Shown piece after piece: positions 15,376 through 25,763 of a DNA stretch of 64,000 bases. The notes below the pieces were generated by a model. The model worked only from the letters and a program-made list of their open reading frames with translations, searched no databases and was not told the origin of the DNA. The first letter of the stretch is position 1; each line of letters opens with the position of its first letter. Origin of the DNA: Telopea speciosissima (Eukaryota > Streptophyta > Magnoliopsida > Proteales > Proteaceae); assembly GCF_018873765.1 (NCBI RefSeq), contig NC_057919.1, positions 65,466,984-65,530,983 of the forward strand, in the 5' to 3' direction. The position numbers were made by a program, and so were the translations under genes.

Positions 15376-17356
15376 GGGTAAATTACATGACACCCCCTAT
15401 AAGTTTCCTCATACTCAACTCACTCCCTCTTAGTTTAAAATTCGCTTTTGTCTCCTCTATAGTAACGGTGTCAACTTAAAACAAACCGAAAAATGAAAAG
15501 ATAATTTTATCCTCAAGTCATTTGTTTCCTTTTGTTTGAAACTTGTTCTTGAAGACGGTAAAGACCTGCAACAAATACAATCTTCTTCTCCACCGCGTGA
15601 CCTGAGCAGCTCCTTTCTAGTTTTCTTCTCTCACCCAGTTTCTCTCATTCTCTCTGTCCTCTGCTCCCTTCGAGATAACATAGTCACAGGCTTAGGCTCA
15701 TCCGAGCATACATCCTGTGGATATTTTGTTATTAGGATTGTTCAATTTGCAATGTCCACACCTTTATTTTCATCTTAATTACATAAGCTAAAACTGGCTT
15801 TCGATCCTCGACTGCGGCAGAGGTTTGTCTATTCCAACCGAGGCAGAGGAGAGGGGAGGGAACGAAGAAGAAGATGAGTCCTGCAACTTCACTCCGACGA
15901 CCTCCAATCCTCTCTGAATCCTTCATCGGCAATTGATAAAGCTTAGGTCTGCCCCTATTTTGTTACCCTAACCTTCTACAAGTCATCTCGCCGGACGACC
16001 TGATTTCCTTGGTTGACCTGAAGGCATCCCCGCCCCCATGTGTGTGAGAAGATTCTGGAAAACGGTAAAGAAACTGTTGCAGCGGTCATGTGTGTGGCCG
16101 GAGAAGACTCTAGAAGTGGGAGAGAAACCACGGATTGCACCTCTACTCAAACGGTTTCTATATCCCCCCTTCCTCTCTTTTTCTCTTCTTTGATCTCCCA
16201 AATCTCTCTAATCTCTCAGTATAGAGAATGCGTAGTGGAAGGCAAGAGGTCCCCCAAAAGTCTTCACTCCTCACCCACCGTCTTCACTTGTTCATCGCAT
16301 CTCTTAGTTCCCATTTCTCACCCTCACTGTGTGTCTCTCTCTTCTTTTTTTTTTTGGATAGGTAAGGCCCCAAGGAGAGTTGAACTCGTGTCACTGTCTC
16401 TCTATTTCTTCCTTATGTAGATTTCAAAGCTAAAGAAACAAAAACCAGAGAGAGAGATGTTGGGTATATTCTATAACCCTAATATATGTTCTATTATAAG
16501 TCTACTTGAATAAGGAATTAGGTTGTGATGGGCCCCACTGGATAGAACCCATCTAACCTAAAACCCTAGTATTTCCTATAAATACTAGCTGGAGGCAACA
16601 ACTTGTATTATTCCAAACTTGATATGCAGGGTGTATTGCTTTAAGCAACCTTGTGCTTAAAACCCTAAACCCTAACAAGAGAGAGAGAGAGAGAGAGTAA
16701 CAACATCACAACCATTTTGAACTTTGTATCCCTCCTCTACTCAATCCACATAATTGGCACCAGAATCTGGCTGCCATCAAAGCCAGACAACGAGTGCGTC
16801 CACTAATTCCGGTGGCCGATGGTTTTGCTCAGCATCTTGATGCTGATGGTATCACTGGCAGGCTTCGTCGGTGCATACTAGAACAGGCAGGGACTGTTGG
16901 CCTTCTACCTATTATGTATGGCTATCCTCACGGATTTTCCCTCTGTAGTTTTGGAAATTTTTGGATTTCAAATTGATCCAAGTTGGTGTAAGGATCTTTC
17001 TCTCATCCAAGTAGTTATTCTTTTTCTCTTCTTCGATCCCTCCAATCTCTCCAGACCCCCTTTTTACCAATCTGAAATGCAAGGACTGATAGCAATGGGT
17101 TGCAGGTCATGAGAGGAAGAGAGTTGATCGAATTTGGGAGATTTTAGATCCAAGAGTAAAATAGTAACTCTACCCAATTTAGGGATTTTAAAAAACTTTG
17201 CTTGCTGACTTCATCACTTAACCGCATAAAACTAACGGTGTGGACTAAATTGTAATATAGTCCTCTAATTAGGGGATGTAGAAGTGAATTTTAAACTTAG
17301 AAGGGATGAGTTGAGTATGGGAAAACTTACAGGGAGGGGTGTCATGTAATTAACCT
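15376..17356. mobile_element. Non-autonomous Mutator-like element, ~1.98 kb
   Basis: Long terminal inverted repeats of about 85-90 bp: the left end GGGTAAATTACATGACACCC (15376-) pairs with the right end, whose reverse complement begins AGGTTAATTACATGACACCC; both continue through CATACTCAACTCA and AGTTTAAAATTC. Flanks are TTAAACATA (15367-15375) and TTAAAAATA (17357-17365), a 9-bp duplication with one change. Length of repeat and duplication point to Mutator-like elements. No transposase is visible. The interior is unusually GC- and CT-rich compared with the flanks, as in Pack-MULEs that carry captured gene pieces, but I could not name a source gene. A solo Copia LTR is nested within it. Confidence 0.75.
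16458..16677 (+). mobile_element. Solo Copia LTR nested in the Mutator-like element
   Basis: 220 bp bounded by TG...CA and flanked by AGAGA on both sides, within a GA-rich tract that makes the duplication less decisive. It is clearly related to the 218-bp LTRs at 42161 and 47526: shared blocks include ACTAGCTGGAGGCA, a CTATAAATAC TATA region and GCTTTAAGCAACCTTGTGCT. It is diverged from them, so it is an older insertion of the same family. A fossil without coding sequence. Confidence 0.75.
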
Positions 17357-17365
17357 TTAAAAATA

Positions 17366-19319
17366 TAATACTTTTGAATTAAAAGTTCCCCTTAAAAGTT
17401 TGTCTACGTAAAAGAAAGCAAAAAACAAAAAATCAAATAAGAAAAAAACTCAAAAACCCTCGCCCTTCCCGATCACGAACGAAAAATTCCCAACTTTTGG
17501 TCTTGGAACCTAGCGGCTGCCACTTCATCTTCTCCGTCAACGTTCCCGATTAATTGCAGTGGCGGGAACACAGTGTTCCAAGGCAATAGCAGCGGACACA
17601 CTCTGTTCCTCTTCTTCTCCTCCGTCTTCGTTCGGCCAGAAATTATAGCGGCGGAAACACTCCATCTGAGGCTGTTGAGCCCCTGCCCCCTTCTTCTTCT
17701 CTGTAAGTCTTTTCTCAGACTAATGCAGTGGCGGGAAACAGATTGAAACTTCTCTCTTTTACTCTTTCTCTCTCTAAAAGCTTGCAGGGGAAATTCCTTA
17801 AAATAATGGTTGAACTGTTGGGTTTGGGAAAGCATAATTTGTCTAATCATCAAATTGAGCTGACCTCCATCAGTATTCTGGTGGATCAAACATGGGTTTT
17901 CTGTTAGTATAATGGATTTCAAATTGAAAGAGGTGCCGAACTCTGTGGGTGGCGGCATCAATCAAGTGGCTTACTTTGTGGTTTGTTATCTATTTTAAAG
18001 TCAAAAGGTTTTCTAGATCAGCACATCCAGATTATATCTCTCCATGGGAAGGACCGAAGTTATGATGGTATCGATTGATAGGATGGCTGTCCTCCTTCTC
18101 GGATCTCTCTCCCTCTCTTTATTTACTCCCTACAGCTCTGGATATCGGTTGCCTTCTTCCTTTAATCTCTTTTCCTCTCAGTTTCTAATGTTCTGTCTGC
18201 AGTTCCAGTCACTTCTCTCCATCTTATTTTGTCTCTCCTCGTCTTCAGCACTTGCCTGATCTATATGGTAACTTTAGCTCTGGGTATGGGTGTTACTTTA
18301 GAGCCACTCCAGCATTACTAGAGTCATATAGGATGATGTGCTTATAGCCTTATACTATGAAAATTTCAATCATGTCTTTTATGTTTGATGAGATGATGTC
18401 GTTGATATTTTGATTTGTTAAAGGATAATCTTATGAGATGTAATAGGGGATATTGCATTGTGTCTATTTCAGTTGTAGGCTTCCTTTTGATAAATCATTG
18501 TCTACATGCTATTATTTTCTTTATTAGGTGATGCATGTCTGTTACATAATGTGAATATATGCCCGTATTTTTGCTTACATAGCGGCTGTATTAAACACGT
18601 ATCATATCATTTCCCTACACGTTTTATTACGTTGGATTTTTGAAAAGTATTATTGCCCTATGAGCCATTTAATTGCTTAACTATCCATACCTGTTTAATT
18701 GCCATTCCCGAACTTACTAAGGTTGAGATAAGGCTGAGCTGCGGTTGTCGTTGTATAATTTAAAAACCGTGTCTTTTTGTTAAAAAAATAATAATAATAA
18801 TAATCCCCCTAAAACCTCAAATTCTGATTCCTCCGTCCCTTCTTCCTCTTATATTTGAAACCCTAACCCTGAATATTAGATTCTCGATCTGCTGCCATCC
18901 CTCACTCTTCTCCGTCTCCTACGCCCATTGCAGCGGCCCAGAGCTCCGCAATTCCTCTCGACTTCTCCAATACAGGTGACTCTCTCTGCTTCTGCAATGT
19001 CCATCTGCAATTGTTTTTTTTTTTTTTTCTCCCTTTTAATCTTCAATTTTTAGGCTCTTTGATTGGGTGTTTTCTTCATCATCTGTCGATCTGATTTGCG
19101 GTTTTTCTTCTCTATTTTCAGAACTCTGTGGTGCTTAGAAACGTAATATGCTTTGCTCTTATTAATAAGAAAATCATGAGTTAGGTTGTGTAATTCTTTC
19201 ATGCTCCTCTGTGTTTTGTCGGCTTCAGTTTATGTGTCATACAGCCTGCTATAATTATGTGCAAAGCATAGGTTCACGTTTCAGACTTAGTCCATGCTCT
19301 ATCGTTTTTTGTTAGATTC
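17366..19319. other. Intergenic DNA with leader-like CT-rich stretches
   Basis: No protein gene recognised. 17460-17720 and 18800-18976 are CT-rich and resemble plant untranslated first exons; each is followed by a donor-like site (TCTCTGTAAGTC near 17700; AATACAGGTGACTC at about 18972). They could be leader exons of lost or distant genes. An open frame of 162 codons on the minus strand (17473-17961) has no known domain and is probably chance. Confidence 0.35.
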
Positions 19320-19645
19320 ATGTTAGGAATTTTGTCCTACAATAACATGAAAAAGGCCAAGGCCAATTCTCATATGACCCCTGATTCAGTTAATGTGCCT
19401 CCTGTGCTCCACTCCTAAGTGCTTTTGCTTCAGCCTCTAGTGCTGAGACAAATTGATAGAACTGAGTTCCTGCGTTCAAGAGAAAGCTTGAATGGTTTTT
19501 TTATAATCCATGCTGCAGCAGAACAATTTGTGGCAGGGTTGTAAGATCCATCACATGTAAATACAAAAGCATTGCTGTTGGGTGCCTGCCATAGAGTAGG
19601 TAAAGTTACTTGCTTATCTTTATCATGTATCATTGTAGTATGAGA
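19320..19645 (-). mobile_element. LINE-derived RNase H (RVT_3-like) fragment
   Basis: Minus-strand reading gives WQAPNSNAFVFTCDGSYNPA...SAAAWIIK followed in another frame by QFYQFVSALEAEAKALRSGAQ. This is the start of an RNase H-like domain (C/N-DGS... then ALEAEAxAL) as found at the 3' end of many plant LINEs. It is short and frame-shifted, with no remaining reverse transcriptase nearby. Confidence 0.65.
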
Positions 19646-20003
19646 GAAATTGTGAAGTTTCAGATCCCCACATTGAGTTCATGGAATAAGTTTATTTCAG
19701 TAGTGAGGCTTTTGTTTTGGGTCCTGCTCTGTGTAACCAAGCACTGGTTACATGAAGCCGCAACCATTCCCATTATGCCCCCCACGCATTGTGACTTGGG
19801 GCAGAAATTGTCATTTTCACTGTTCTATTCGACTTTCCCGGGTTTTGAAACTGTAGGGACAAAAAGAGAAATAACCCTTTATGAATTTTTCTATTTTTTG
19901 GGGTATAGATATCGAAAGAACTTGCTTGCTTGTTCTGGCGCGGCCTTATCAGCTTTCTTCATCTCGCTTCCCGGTTGTCTGTCTAGTGCTATTCTCTTGA
20001 TTG

Positions 20004-23000
20004 ATGCGCATATCAATAGCCAGCAAACTTATTCTCAAGAACCCATGTCTTCCTCTACTCAAATCTTGCAGAAGCATGGCTGAACTAAATCAAATTCACG
20101 CTCAGATTTTCAGAATTGGGCTCTGGGAAGATCATGTGGCATCAACCAAACTCTTAGAAACTATTGTCCTTTTGAATTCATCCAATCTCCACTACTTCCG
20201 CCTTGTGTTCAATCAATGTAGATGCCCAACATGTTCACTTGGAACGCCATGATTAGAGCTCATTCAAGAACAAGAAACCCAAGTATCTGCATTTCTTTAT
20301 ATAAAGAAATGTTGCAGAGAGGTCCAAACCCAAGAGAATCACTTTGCCATTTGTTTCCAAGACGTGTGATGATGTGGGAAACGCAGAGGTTTTATTGAGT
20401 CTTTAGGGCCAGATTCTGGTGCTTGGATTCTGTTCAGATGTTTATTGACCTGGAGAAAGCCTATGACGGAGTCCCTAAAGATTTAATCCGACATGTTCTG
20501 ACGAAGAGAGGGGTGTCGAGTAAGTATATAGAGGTAATTAAAGACATGTATGAGGGTGTGGTGACTAGTGTGAGATCTGTGGGAGGCTAGGGCAAGGAAT
20601 TCCCAATTACAGTGGGGTTACATTAAGGATCAACCCTTACCCTATCTATTTGCGTTTATCATGGATGAATTAACCAAGAACATCCAAGACGAGGTACCGT
20701 GGTGTATGCTCCTCGCTGATGATTTCGTTTTGGTGGATGAGACAAAAGCAGGGATTAACATTAAGTTAGAATTGTGGAGATCGACCTTGGAAACAAGGGG
20801 CTTTAAGATTAGTAGATCAAAGATGGAGTATATGATGTGTAACTTCAGTCACACTATGATGGATGATGACATGGTGAAAATTGAGGAGAGAGAGATACTG
20901 CCAAGTGACCATTTCAGATATCTGGGGTCTATCATACACAAAGAAGGTGTCATAGATGATGATGTTTCTCAAAGAATTAAAGTGGGATGGATGAAGTGGA
21001 GAGGTGTGACTGGAGTATTGTGTGACCGACGCATTCCTTTGAAGCTTAAAGGAAAGTTCTACAAGACTGTTGTCCGACCTGCTATGATGTATGGAGCGGA
21101 ATGTTGGGCAGTTAAGAAGTGTCATATAGCGAAGTTCTGTGTTGCAGAGATGAGGATGTTGAGATGGATGTCCGGCAAAACTAGGATGGATAAAGTGAGG
21201 AATGAACGTATTAGAGCTGATGTGGGAGCTGCCCCGATCAGCGACAAGCTCCGAGAATGTCATTTGACTTGGTTTGGCCATGCGCAACGGACGCCTGGGG
21301 ACGCCCCAGTACGAAGAAGTGATCTGATACCGATTGAAGGAGCTAAAAGAGCTAGGGGTAGGCCCAAAATGACCTTAGGTGAGGTTGTGAGGAATGACAT
21401 GCTTAGTCTGGGGCTTGTGCCAAGTATGACCTCAGATAGACCCTTTTGGAGGACAAGGATCCACATTATCGACGCCATGTAGCTGAGATTTTCCTATTTC
21501 CTTGGGCTATCCTCTTTCCTCTTACTTTTATTTTTCATTTTCATTGCTTACTTTTCTTATCCCATTTATTCTTCTTACCTTGCATTCCTCTTACCTTGTT
21601 TTTAAATGGATCCATGTAGCCGACCCCATTTAGTTGGGATAAGGTTGAGTTGTTGTTGTTGTTGTTGTTGTTGTTGATTGTGCAATTGACGAGTTGCCAC
21701 AGAGAGATTTGATCTCTTGGACATCCTTGATCAACAGTTATGTTCGTGGTGGTCGGGCCAAAGAAGCTATAGAGCTTTTCTTTCAAATGGAGAAAGAGAG
21801 ATTGGAGCTTGACGACGTCATAGTTGTTTCAGTGTTTACTGCTTCTGCTCAATTAGGGGATCTAAATCTTTGTGGGACATTAGAATGTTTGGTTCGAGAT
21901 TTAGGAGTTGAGTTTAATTCTTTTATGATCAATGCATTGATAGATATGTATTCTGTTGAATTATTTATCCACCCGTGTCCCCCTTTGGATAGTCCGCCGT
22001 GTTAGAGCTCTTGTATGATATACATATTGTTTCCTCCATTTCCTACAAGGTTGGTCTTTTAGAGGAAGCAGTTCCAACTTATTCCAAGTGCGGGAGCATT
22101 ACTGATGCATATAAGCATTTTGATAACATGGCACAGAAGAATGTGGTATCTTGGAATGCCATGGATTTTGGGTATGGGAGGTCTGGCAACATGGAGGAAG
22201 CAAGGAGGCTATTTGACCTAATGCCCAAAAAGAATGAGATATCCTGGAGTGCTTTGCTTAATGGGTATGTGCAAAATGGTGCTTTCAGGGAGGCACTGAT
22301 GGTGTTCCGTGAGATGCAGGCTAAAGGGGTAAGCCTAAATGATGCTGCCATCACAGGTGCTATTGCTGCCTGTGCCCATCTAGGGGCTCTTGAGCTAGGG
22401 AGAGAAATTCATTCTAGTTTGGATGATCAGAAGGTCTGATCTGATGTTGTACTTGGCACTGCACTCGTGGATATGTATGTGAAATGTGGGTGTTTAGACA
22501 TTTTATCCAAACTGTTTGATATGATCTCAAATAAAAATGCAGTCTCTGATAATGTGATGATGTCAGGACTTGCAATTCATGGGAAAGCTTCAGATTGTGT
22601 TGAAATTTTCTCCAAGATGGTAAATGCCGGCATAAAACCAGATAGTGTTACATTTGTCGGGATTTTATCTGGTTTTGCCCATGCTGATTGGGTGGAAGAA
22701 AGAAAGAAGTACTTCAATTTGATGACCCAAGTCCATGGGATTGCTTCTCGATCTGAACATGTCATGTATGGTATATTTAATGGGGTAAACTGGGCATTTA
22801 GAAGAAGCTGATGATTTTGTTAGGAATTCCCCAGTGAAGGAAGATGTCTCTATTTGGGGAGCTTTACTAAGTGCCTGCAAAATCCATGGCATTGTTGAAC
22901 TTGGTGAATTGGTTGCAAAAATAATTCTTGAGTTGGTCCCTTGTCATGGGGGGAGCTTATGCACTGCTATCAAATTTATATGCTGCAGGTAACAAATGGG

Positions 23001-23191
23001 AAGATGTTGTGAAAGTCAGGAAGAAGATGAAGGAGATAAGGGTTAAGAGTTGTCTTGGATGGAGTTTGATCGAACTCGAGGGGAAGGTACATGAGTTCTG
23101 TGTTGGGGACAATTTGCATCCTGAAATTAAAGAAATCTGGTCAGTATTGGGTTTGATGGACTTTCAGATGATGATTGATGAATTGGACTAA
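20004..23191 (+). pseudogene. PLS-class PPR gene (E-type), broken
   Basis: Remains of an intronless PPR gene; such proteins bind organelle RNA, and E-type members act in C-to-U editing. Readable parts are the N-terminus LPLLKSCRSMAELNQIHAQI, PNMFTWNAMIRAHSRTRNP, then after an inserted LINE (about 20438-21676) LPQRDLISWTSLINSYVRGG, KNVVSWNAM, KKNEISWSALLNGYVQNG, LGTALVDMYVKCG, GIKPDSVTFVGILSGFAHA, WGALLSACKIHG and the E/E+ part ALLSNLYAAGNKWEDVVKVRKKM...GWSLIELEGKVHEF. No DYW domain follows. Damage: frame changes near 20215, 20335, 22765 and 22945, a TGA at 22437-22439, a foreign stretch at about 21960-22060, and the LINE. The reading frames are too broken for function. Confidence 0.88.
20438..21676 (+). 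mobile_element. RTE-clade LINE fragment inserted in the PPR gene
   Basis: 5'-truncated RTE element. It starts in the reverse transcriptase at FIDLEKAYDGVPKDLIRHVL (about 20440) and runs through PWCMLLADDFVLVDETK, whose ADD is the polymerase motif (about 20697-20745). It continues in the long open frame to 21480: FRYLGSIIHKEGVIDDD, RPAMMYGAECWAVKK, MRMLRWMSGKTRMDKVRNE, TWFGHAQRTPG, RARGRPKMTLGEVVRND. The 3' end is CCCATTTAGTTGGGATAAGG followed by (TTG)n at 21645-21675, diagnostic of plant RTE LINEs. One or more stops and frame changes lie upstream of 20661. A target duplication was not clear. Confidence 0.9.
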
Positions 23192-23698
23192 TTGTAGAGT
23201 CTTGAATTAAGTGTAACAATAGGCTTTGCGGCTTCTCAAGGAGAAATTCAAAGTTTGAACAGAAATGATTTGGACAATCAATGAGGTTGAGTGGTGGAGG
23301 AACTACTAATGACAGGAAATGCTTTTGGAATACTGTTTATTTGAATCAACAAACAAGAAAAGGAGAAACAAAGGAATTGGGTTTGGCCCTTGGGACCTGG
23401 ACTTGAAAAGTAGGCTTGTAGCTTCCCAAGGAAAAATATCTGAAATTCGAATAGAAATGTTTGATGTTGTTCATGTGATGTTAGGTGGAACTATTGATGA
23501 AAGGAAATGGTTTTGCAACACTGTATACTCAAGTGGAAGGGGAATTAAAAAAAAAAGAAGAAAACAATGAATTTGTGTGAGGTTTGTAGCCCATCATTGA
23601 GATTTTTTTTTTGGGGAGCCTGTTTGTCTGATTAGGTCGAACCATTGATGGCAGGAAGTGATTCCAGAATATTTTTTCGGAGCAATAAAAAGAAGAGA
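23192..23698. other. Intergenic, duplicated motif
   Basis: No gene. A block around 23216-23325 (GCTTCTCAAGGA...AGAAATG...TGATGACAGGAAATG) recurs in altered form at 23415-23515 and again near 23630-23660, so the PPR 3' flank seems to hold two or three diverged repeats of about 190 bp. Confidence 0.4.
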
Positions 23699-23706
23699 AG
23701 AAATGG

Positions 23707-23858
23707 TAAGATTGCTCTACTGCAACCTGGTGGTCGCGGGTTTGAACATGGAAATAGCCTCTCCACAAAAAACTGGGGGTAAGGCTGCATAAATATGCCC
23801 CTCCCCAGACCCTGCAGTAGCGGTAGCATCAGGCATTGGTTATGCCTTTTTTTTTTTT
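23707..23858 (+). mobile_element. Au-like SINE
   Basis: tRNA-derived short element: a box-B-like GGTGGTCGCGGGTTTGAAC, then GGGGTAAGGCTGCATAAATA, CCCTCCCCAGACCCTGCAGTA, and a terminal T-run at 23847-23858. This order is the signature of the Au SINE family found in many angiosperms. Flanks AGAAATGG (23699-23706) and AGAAATCG (23863-23870) look like a slightly decayed target duplication. Confidence 0.85.
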
Positions 23859-24129
23859 GTGTAGAAATCGTCAGATTCATCTTCGTCAGATGGATGGATT
23901 TCTTTCCATTAGTTTTCCCTTCTGTTTATAGATTGATAGATCACGGCATCTGTGTTTGTTCATACATAATACAGTGGTTCATACCTTACATCACTATTGT
24001 TTGTATCTGGTTTCTTTTCACTTATTCTTAATAAAGATGCATTCGTGATTCTTTTGTTTTGAGGCCTTAATCTTTTCTTTCTTGGTTTTTTTGTACACAC
24101 TACGCTCTGTAAGCTATTAACATTCAAAT

Positions 24130-24736
24130 CGGGTCCAGTGCAAGGCGCTGGTGGCTAGGTTCAGTGCAGAGGCAGAGTATCGGGCTATGGCACATGTCAC
24201 ATGTGAGTTGATATGAGTGAAGCAGTTGTTGACTGAACTTGGGTTTGCAGATGCGTCTCCTATGCAGTTGTGGTGTGATAACCAAGCTACTGTCCACATT
24301 GCGTCAAATCCAGTGTTCCATGAAAGAACGAAGCACATTAAAGTCGATTGCCACTTTGTTCGAGAGAAGCTGCAACAAGGACTTATTTCTCCACTGCATG
24401 TTCGCACAGGAGAACAACTTGCAGATGTGTTTACGAAATCTCTAGGAAGTGGGAGGATTGATTATCTTTGTAACAAGCTGAGCATGATTAACATCTATGC
24501 TCTAGCTTGAGGGGGAGCGTTAGGAATACAGGGTATCAGGATTAGCGCCTGACACTAATCCTGATATGCCTTGGTTGCTTATTATGTTCTTTCTTTTATT
24601 CTTTTCTTTTCCTGTTTTGCCCTTAACCCTATTATTATATATTGAATAGAAGTGGGGAGTCAAACCTTACGGCTGTGAGTCCCTAGAGTTGCAGCAATAT
24701 CTCTCTCCTTTTTCTCTCTTCTTCTCTATTATTTAC
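24130..24736 (+). mobile_element. Copia fossil: RNase H end plus LTR piece
   Basis: The 3' tail of a Ty1/Copia element: an RNase H region (about 24150-24510), a polypurine tract GAGGGGGAGCG (about 24509-24519), and about 210 bp of LTR sequence. It is a fossil with at least one break. It is flanked by an 18-bp near-perfect direct repeat, AGCTATTAACAT(T/C)CAAAT, at 24112-24129 and 24737-24754, much longer than the 5 bp a Copia integrase makes. It is not closely related to the 42.2-47.7 kb element. Confidence 0.8.
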
Positions 24737-24799
24737 AGCTATTAACATCCAAATTGATCAGGCTGTAAGCTGACTTTCCAGAATCAATTGACAGCTGAC

Positions 24800-25250
24800 A
24801 AAATAAAAACCCCAATTTTAATGGTGTACACTCATGCCTCTAGGAAGGAGGCTGCAGGAGACGATGTGTTGCCAGATGGAACTATTATGAAGAAAGGAAT
24901 TCAAGTGATATATCATCATTATGCCCTTGGATGGATGGAGGAGCTTTGAGGATCAGATTGGTCGGAATTTAAGCCCGAAGAGGTGGTTGGAGAGAGGAGA
25001 ATAGCGGAAAATGGAGTTTTGTGGGGAGGGACACATACACGTATACGGTGTTCCAAACAGGGCCGAGGATATGCTTAAGAAGGATATGGCGTTCTTGCAG
25101 ATGAAGCGGATGGTGGCCAGTGTATTGAGTGGGTTCAGGGTTTTGCCGACAGTGGAGGAGTTTGAGTCAATATACGTTTCTTGGAAGATATTACTTGACT
25201 TCTAAAAAGGTGGTTTCCGGTGAATATTGAGGAAAAGAGATAAGGTGGTG
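24800..25250 (+). pseudogene. CYP94-type cytochrome P450 relic (C-terminal part)
   Basis: Translation gives VYTHAS, then RKEAAGDDVLPDGTIMKKG, YHHYALGWMEEL, GSDWSEFKPE, and in another frame RAEDMLKKDMAFLQMKRMVASVLSGFRVLPTVEEFE, followed by RWFPVNIEEK. This is the order of the C-terminal third of a CYP94-family fatty-acid hydroxylase: K-helix end, the PERW motif, the heme loop, then FLQMK. The heme-binding Cys and surrounding FxxGPRxCLG are lost, a TGA (24947-24949) replaces the Trp of EELWGSDW, and the segment between THAS and EAAGDD is deleted. It is non-functional. Other plant P450 families are less similar, judged by eye. Confidence 0.8.
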
Positions 25251-25763
25251 GGCCACTCCCTTTGTTTAATGGGGTTGGGATCTGATTCCAATCTGGTTGG
25301 GGATTGTGGTTTTTTATTTGTTTCTCACATTCTGTGGTTGTAGTTCAGCTAGGTTCGTCATTTTTCTGGAATTTTATTTGTTTTTCAAAACATGGAATCG
25401 GGGATTGAAACTGAATAAAACCAGATGACTGAAACCAAATACTATTAGGTTTCAATTTCAAAAATTGTAACCGAATATAATTCATTTCGGTTTGATTTGT
25501 GTCTGGTTCATCACGAAGCGAACCACAACTAAACGGTTAGTCAGAACCGAAACGGTTGACACCCTCACATCAAACCTTGATTTCCCGTTGTTTATTCACA
25601 GGCAACAACCTTGGGAGTAATTTTCCTTGCCTTCTCTGTGCATATTGATAGCATCTGTCTAGATGGACACTAAGTTAGGGTTTATTTAGATGTTCCTGTT
25701 TCATGATGTTCTACATCCGTTACACTTTTACTTTCTGTGCTTAGATTCTTCCGAGCTCTCACA
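25251..25763. other. TRAPPC4: TRAPPC4 upstream region
   Basis: Promoter and leader of TRAPPC4. 25390-25570 contains AACCGAA/TTCGGTTT motifs ending in GGTTGACACCCTCA, resembling one end of a common plant miniature element; no second end was found. No TATA box was convincing. Confidence 0.4.

Noticed and set aside
17473-17961. 162-codon open frame on the minus strand
   Set aside because: No recognisable domain, low-complexity Arg/Lys/Glu stretches, and it is antisense to CT-rich leader-like DNA where open frames arise by chance.
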